A stretch of 64,000 nucleotides of DNA from Pyrenula massariospora (taxonomy: Eukaryota; Ascomycota; Eurotiomycetes; Pyrenulales; Pyrenulaceae), in NCBI GenBank assembly GCA_021030905.1, contig JAGFMI010000005.1:1674001-1738000 (forward strand), given 5' to 3'. The position numbers and the translations under genes were made by a program. The stretch's first letter is position 1. The number at the start of each line of letters is the position of its first letter. Under the pieces are notes generated by a model. It worked only from the letters and a program-made list of their open reading frames with translations, had not been told where the DNA came from and did no database searches. Below are positions 59,112 through 64,000 of the stretch, piece after piece.

Positions 59112-62100
59112 TGTCTTGATTCTTTGAATGCTTCCTTCTCTTAATATATTCTAGGCGCAACGATCGTGGACTATAGACGGTAGGGACAGACGTGGTATTT
59201 ATCGCAGTGTGCAAAGTAGGCTGGAGTCGAGAGGCTGTCTAGACAATCTGCATGTGAGTATGTACTTTTTGAATTAGCGATGAACACTTCCGATGACGAG
59301 AGAACTAAACTCACTTTTGAAAGAGACAGAAATAGGAAGGTGGGCAAAGTGATGATTGAGTGAAGATAAGGCGGAGCCCAGTAGCAATCGAGGACAGAAT
59401 GGACTTGATCATGAAAGCGTATGACTGAGTCTGGAGCTCCATTAAATAGGGCGAATGAGTGGGATGATGGCGCAGGGAGAATTGTGGCCAGAAAGTACCA
59501 GAGAGGTCGTCGTATACCAGTACGCCGCATGGAGGGGCACTGAAACAACACATCATACTGACACTGAAACCGCTTCCCAGTACATCTTGTCATGTCAACA
59601 AGACATAGAAAGCAATGGGACGTATCCGATTTGACAAAATCTATACGGTTGTGGTTGCCAGGGCCAATGTGTTGCATGCTGGTTCGGGAGGTACTAAAGA
59701 TTCGGCTTTAACGCAAGGCACTTTGTAGGTAGCACATGACAACGTGCAGAAAGCTATTAGTCACTGCGAGAGTGCAAACCTGACATGAGTAGTGAACACC
59801 AACAGTGTCACTACAGGGTATTCCAGCTTTCTAATACAAGGAAATAGTATCAAGTTGGGGCTGTGAGCAATCTATAAACGGCGAGACGGGCTGAATCTCG
59901 AGCATTCTCCCGTGTAAGGCAAAAGCTTTGCCGTGCCTGCCGTCAATTCAGTCAAAAGTCTTTCCCGGTTAATAGGCTGAGGATCCAGAGGTCGAGGCTC
60001 TAGCTGGCTTGAGTAGATTACATCACCGAATCTAGGAACTTGTGGGAAGTACCCGATCGAGTTCGCACGGCAGGATTATTGTTGGGGTTTTACTATGTGC
60101 CATTCAAAGTGTTTCGCCAAATTTCGATTGTGCGAAACAGATTAAGAGAAAGAAGGTACTGTGGACGCCGAACATGTTGTTGTAGCCAAGGATGAGAGAA
60201 TTGTGGTAAGCAGGTCAAGTATTTCTTGTGCCTACGTAGTTTTCTTATGCCCATTGAGTCGCATTCCATCGAAAAAGACGCGAAGAGATACAGGGGAGGT
60301 ATGGCAACGCGCATTGATCTATGTCGTAAAGACCGTTAGCATACCACGTACTCCGACAAGCAAAGTATGGCGTGCTAGGCTACCACCAATAAAGTGCTGA
60401 AGAAAGCTAGCATAAGCTTGATGATGGCGGTTGTCGCCTTCTCGGGGAAAGGAATATTGTAGCAGAGGGCGCATAACTTGAAGTTGATTTGATAACATGG
60501 AGGTCAATCGAGAATCGAGGGCTGAATGATATCCTCGGGTGCTACCCAATTCTAATCGACTAAGCCAATCAACATAGAAAGATGACAGGGAACTCGATAA
60601 GGCTCATTTCAGCCTCAAGATTCCTGAGCTGGGTGCTATCTGCGAAGTGCTAAGCTGAAGTATCAGAGCTAGACCGGCGGTCCAGGGAAGCTCGATACTT
60701 CATCCGGTAAGGGGCAGAAGTCCCCGTGGTGTATGCCAGTTGACGGCAAGTGGGCCGTGAGTAGCTGTATCTCGGCTGACCAGTGACTCGTTCTAGTCAA
60801 TCAGCAGGGCTGAAAACATCTGACAGAGTGAAAGAGACTGGCATTGGCGTGGAAACAACGGTAGTGACCGACAAGAAATAATTGAAGGCGTTTCATTGAT
60901 TTGATCAACCCTAGGAGCGTTGATCTATAGCTATAGCTATTCCTTGATCAAATGTGTAAATTGCACGAAGCTCTAGCCAGGAAACATATTTTAGAAAAGC
61001 ATGCAAAGGCCTGGGTTGAGAGCCAATGAGATTATCACCTACCTTTCGCATGTATGTGATGTGGAGAATTCAAAAGCAATGAATGGAGGTATTTTTGACG
61101 TTCAAGGTGGATCCGGCAAGACGGTAGATGTCTGTGTACGGGAATTGCACCGATTTGCGTGGCAGGAGCAGATGGATCAAGGATTCCTCACGGCCATGCT
61201 CCCGACGTATTCGCCTTGGGTGTCCGATCATACAACCGTAGAAGCGTCGACTAGCATCGGCAGACCTTGTCATCGTGACACCTTCTCTCACTGGATCTTC
61301 AAATAATAGCAATAATAACCTGGGGCGGAGTTAGCATTAATGCGGCAATGAGTGTTACACAACACAGCCAACATGACTCGTCTGAGCTTTAGTTAAACAA
61401 AATTCGGAGTTTGCAAATAGGCAGAATGCCAAGGGTATCCAGCGAAGTGGCTTGCTTCTTGCATGATCGGTGCGAGGAGGGCCAAATATTGGCCCTTGGT
61501 TCCCAGTAAGAGAACATCCTCGCTAGCCGTTACCGTTGGCGGCAAAAGCCTTGAATATTTCCGACAAGATGGGACGAAAAATCGCATTGGTCGGCGTGAA
61601 GTCCGGTATGCTTCCGAGTGGTGGATCAAGTCCACCCCATGCTCCATGGTACAAGAGCTCAACTAAGTGATGGCTGCACCGCCAGGGGGAACTAATCACA
61701 GAAAAGATGACAAAGCACGTTAGCGGGACATATCACACAGGGCGGGGTCTAGGATCACCCTAGGCATAGCAAGCATTCGGTACCATCCGACGCATCTTGA
61801 GATCACCCATCCGTTCTCTCAACCTGATGGGGTAGGGCCGGACGAGTTGCAAACCACCTGACAGGCTCGAAGGATTTAAGAAAACTCTATCTCCTTGTCG
61901 ATCTGGATCATCGGGCAATAGATTGGGCATCAGGGATCTGTCGTGGGTGTGGACAGCAAGGCTTGCGACGCACGAAGCGGATGCAGAGTCGTCGAGCTGA
62001 ACCTTTTTTTAAGCATCAACGTCCCGCCCCGCGCGCTTCCCGAAAACTGTTAGCGACACGGAGCTAGTCCTACTCTGGTAAACACTTCGTGGAAACGTTT

Positions 62101-63034
62101 AAAATTGGGGGCGAACACTCTCGGTCGTAGTGGAGTGGATTCGAGAGCATCGTTTCGCCATATTGCAAGAGGTCTGGGCGGGGGCAGAATGGTGGTTCAC
62201 GTTGACTCGCATCTAGTTTAGCTCTTGGCGCATTCCAACGGACGAACATGGTCATATCTCAAATTTTATTCAGGTGGTTTTGTGAAAAGCCTTACCGTAA
62301 CCAAATATGGCAAAGTGACTGCACAACATTCGCAGCCCCGCGCGACTCGGTCCGTGTCAGTCTTGGGCCATTTACTTCAAATTCGACTCACCAGCGAAAT
62401 CCCCACCTCAGCTGCTCCACCTGGACGAAATCTTCTCTAAAAGGAGAATGGTACTAGACATCGGATTCGTTCCTTAGCTCCGAGAACGCCTGGACGATTC
62501 CTGATGCTGGTCGTTGAGCCTGGTCTTTCGAACCCTGACAGCCGAGTGTTGGGGGCCGAACTGTCCTGCGGCCAACAACCTCGCCTACAGCCCTAACTTA
62601 GTCTATGATAGCAATGCTCTCGCTCCATCATCCTAATCACTTTAAGGTGAAGTTTGCAGTCCAAGAGCTCTGGACCTGTATGGCGAGAGCAAAATGCTTG
62701 TCATCATCTTCGCGCACCTACGGCTTCTCCCACGAACATTGCTCCCTAGCCCCCATCTACCAGCACTACCGCAAAATTCCGATAACTGAATGATGCAGGG
62801 AGTAACGTTTGATGGTATATGAATCTTTCGTCTCTGCAGTCAAGAAAGAGGTCCAAGTCTACCATTTCCGCGACTTGAATACCGAATCATACACAACGTC
62901 TACCTTTTTAAACTTCTGACGGTGGCTGCCGATTCGGGCCCCATAAGCACACTACTGCTTCCACGGCTTGAAAGGATTGTGGCGCATCGCTCTCTGAGTT
63001 GTTGGTGCCTAATCACGTCTAGTGTCTCAGAACC
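59112..63034. other. Gene-poor stretch of about 3.9 kb
   Basis: I see no gene, RNA gene or element that I can defend. Open frames of up to 168 codons lack domains and consistent splice context. The last few hundred bases should hold the promoter of the zinc-cluster regulator. Confidence 0.45.
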
Positions 63035-64000
63035 ATGGCATCTAGATACCGAGGAGTGCCAAGCATGGCTTGCTCGAACTGCAGGACACGACGAATTAAA
63101 GTAAGCCTTCTCTCAATTTTTCACCTCAAATCAATATGTCACTGCAGCTGCCTACACCGCCATTTTCTACAAGCGTCAAAGTTGATGCGAGATTCATTAA
63201 TGAGGACTCTTTGAACATTGAGCATCGCACCAACTTTACGGAAGGTGGCTTCTGGAAGGCTTGTTTCGTTTTCCAACTATATAAGAATAGCTCGTGCTCT
63301 GGCTAATCTCACGAACTTATAGTGTGATAGGCAGCGGCCAGTATGCGGCCAATGCAAACGCTCAGGACGAGTTTGTGCAGGATACCGTGACCCTCTGACA
63401 CTTGCTTTCTTGGATCAGAGCCAAGATACAATTCTCAAAGTTCAGAGTCGTCAAAACCCGGACTCATCGGTAAAATCGAGCTCTAGCACAACACCGCACA
63501 ACCTTTCAAGGACAGGACGCCTTGATGCATCCCAATCCTTTCAATGTGTTGCCGGTGACAAGCCTTGTCCGTGGATAAAAGCTACCATTCACCGCTCGAA
63601 ACATCCGTATCACGCCGCGGGTTCTAATCCCCCCTATACGACCTCAAGTCTCCATTTATCCCCCCATCGCGAAGATCAAGCAATATGTTTCTTCTTCCGC
63701 AACTTTGTACACGCAGGCACCGCTGGCAAAAGCATGTACTGGTATCTGCCGTCCGCGTACAACAAAAATTCCACCTGTGCTCCTCTATCTGACGCTATTG
63801 CCGCAATTGGACTTGCAGGCCTATCAAAGATCACCCGAGATCCTACATTGGCTATTGCAGGGACGAAGAAATACAACGCGGCTCTGAGGTCAATTAGAGA
63901 TCTTTTATACTCGAAAGACGCCAACGCAGATGAAACTGCCGTCACAGTCGAGCTTCTAGGGCTCTATGAGGTACGCCCTTTTTTGAGAATCTGCCACAAC
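63035..64000 (+). CDS. Zn2Cys6 transcription factor, 5' part (cut by right edge)
   Basis: Exon 1, 63035-63100, encodes MASRYRGVPSMACSNCRTRR and ends IK. A 222-nt intron (GTAAGC to TTATAG) joins it in phase to exon 2, 63323-63970, which begins CDRQRPVCGQCKRSGRVC. The splice thus completes the zinc cluster C-x2-C-x6-C-x6-C-x2-C-x6-C, followed by AGYRDPLTLAFLDQS, the usual G-YRD-x-L-x-F bridge of this class. A later segment (FFFRNFV, YLPSAYN, DAIAAIGLAGLSKITRDP, ALRSIRDLL) is typical of regulators with a Fungal_trans_2-like domain. A donor GTACGC at 63971 starts another intron, and the remainder lies outside the window. Target genes are unknown. Confidence 0.88.

Noticed and set aside
1-64000. 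tRNA, rRNA genes and CRISPR arrays
   Set aside because: I searched by eye for A/B-box pairs, conserved rRNA segments and regularly spaced repeats on both strands and found nothing that holds up. A covariance-model scan would be decisive.

Overview
The window is nuclear DNA of a filamentous ascomycete (Pezizomycotina). The genes are broken by short GT-AG introns, mostly 44-130 nt, often with a visible CTAAC-like branch site. The protein set is typical of that group: AcuK-type Zn2Cys6 regulator, HET-domain protein, class V chitinase, DBP9, Argonaute, Mep-type ammonium transporter, and several lineage-specific fungal families. A finer placement (Leotiomycetes is my guess) is not proven by anything I can read here. 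All exon models were worked out by hand from splice signals, reading-frame phase and family conservation.

Layout. 0-11 kb: the 5' part of a secreted zincin-like gene running off the left edge, a DHA1 drug/polyamine MFS transporter (563 aa, 5 exons), a 4.5-kb leader/intergenic stretch, then the gluconeogenesis regulator acuK (728 aa). 12-20.5 kb: a diverged 252-bp tandem duplication, riboflavin kinase FMN1 with a 1.1-kb intron inside its conserved motif, an LRR-like protein, a HET-domain protein and a small DUF7704-like membrane protein. 21-29 kb: a G-alpha-like GTPase fused to a fungal STAND-type helical N-terminal region, a fungal C2H2-like zinc protein, a polyketide-synthase KR relic and a cysteine-rich single-pass surface protein. 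31-40 kb: a large fungal membrane protein, a second protein with a STAND-like helical N-terminus, and a second zincin-like secreted protein whose HExxH site has decayed. 41-49 kb: an Argonaute that has lost all four slicer positions, the ribosome-biogenesis helicase DBP9 and a GH18 chitinase. 52-56 kb: a SAM methyltransferase, a 148-bp inverted-repeat element and a Mep1-like ammonium transporter. 56-63 kb is nearly gene-free. The right edge cuts a Zn2Cys6 transcription factor.

There is no operon logic. Housekeeping genes (FMN1, DBP9, acuK) are interspersed with fast-evolving self/non-self or signalling-type genes (HET, G-alpha fusion, STAND-like protein, decayed zincins, slicer-dead Argonaute). 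The most unusual observations are: (1) the STAND-N/G-alpha fusion with changed catalytic positions; (2) the intact but catalytically dead Argonaute; (3) a recurring, very strong C-rich to G-rich strand-skew switch close to the stop codons of about ten genes; (4) the decayed zincin pair.
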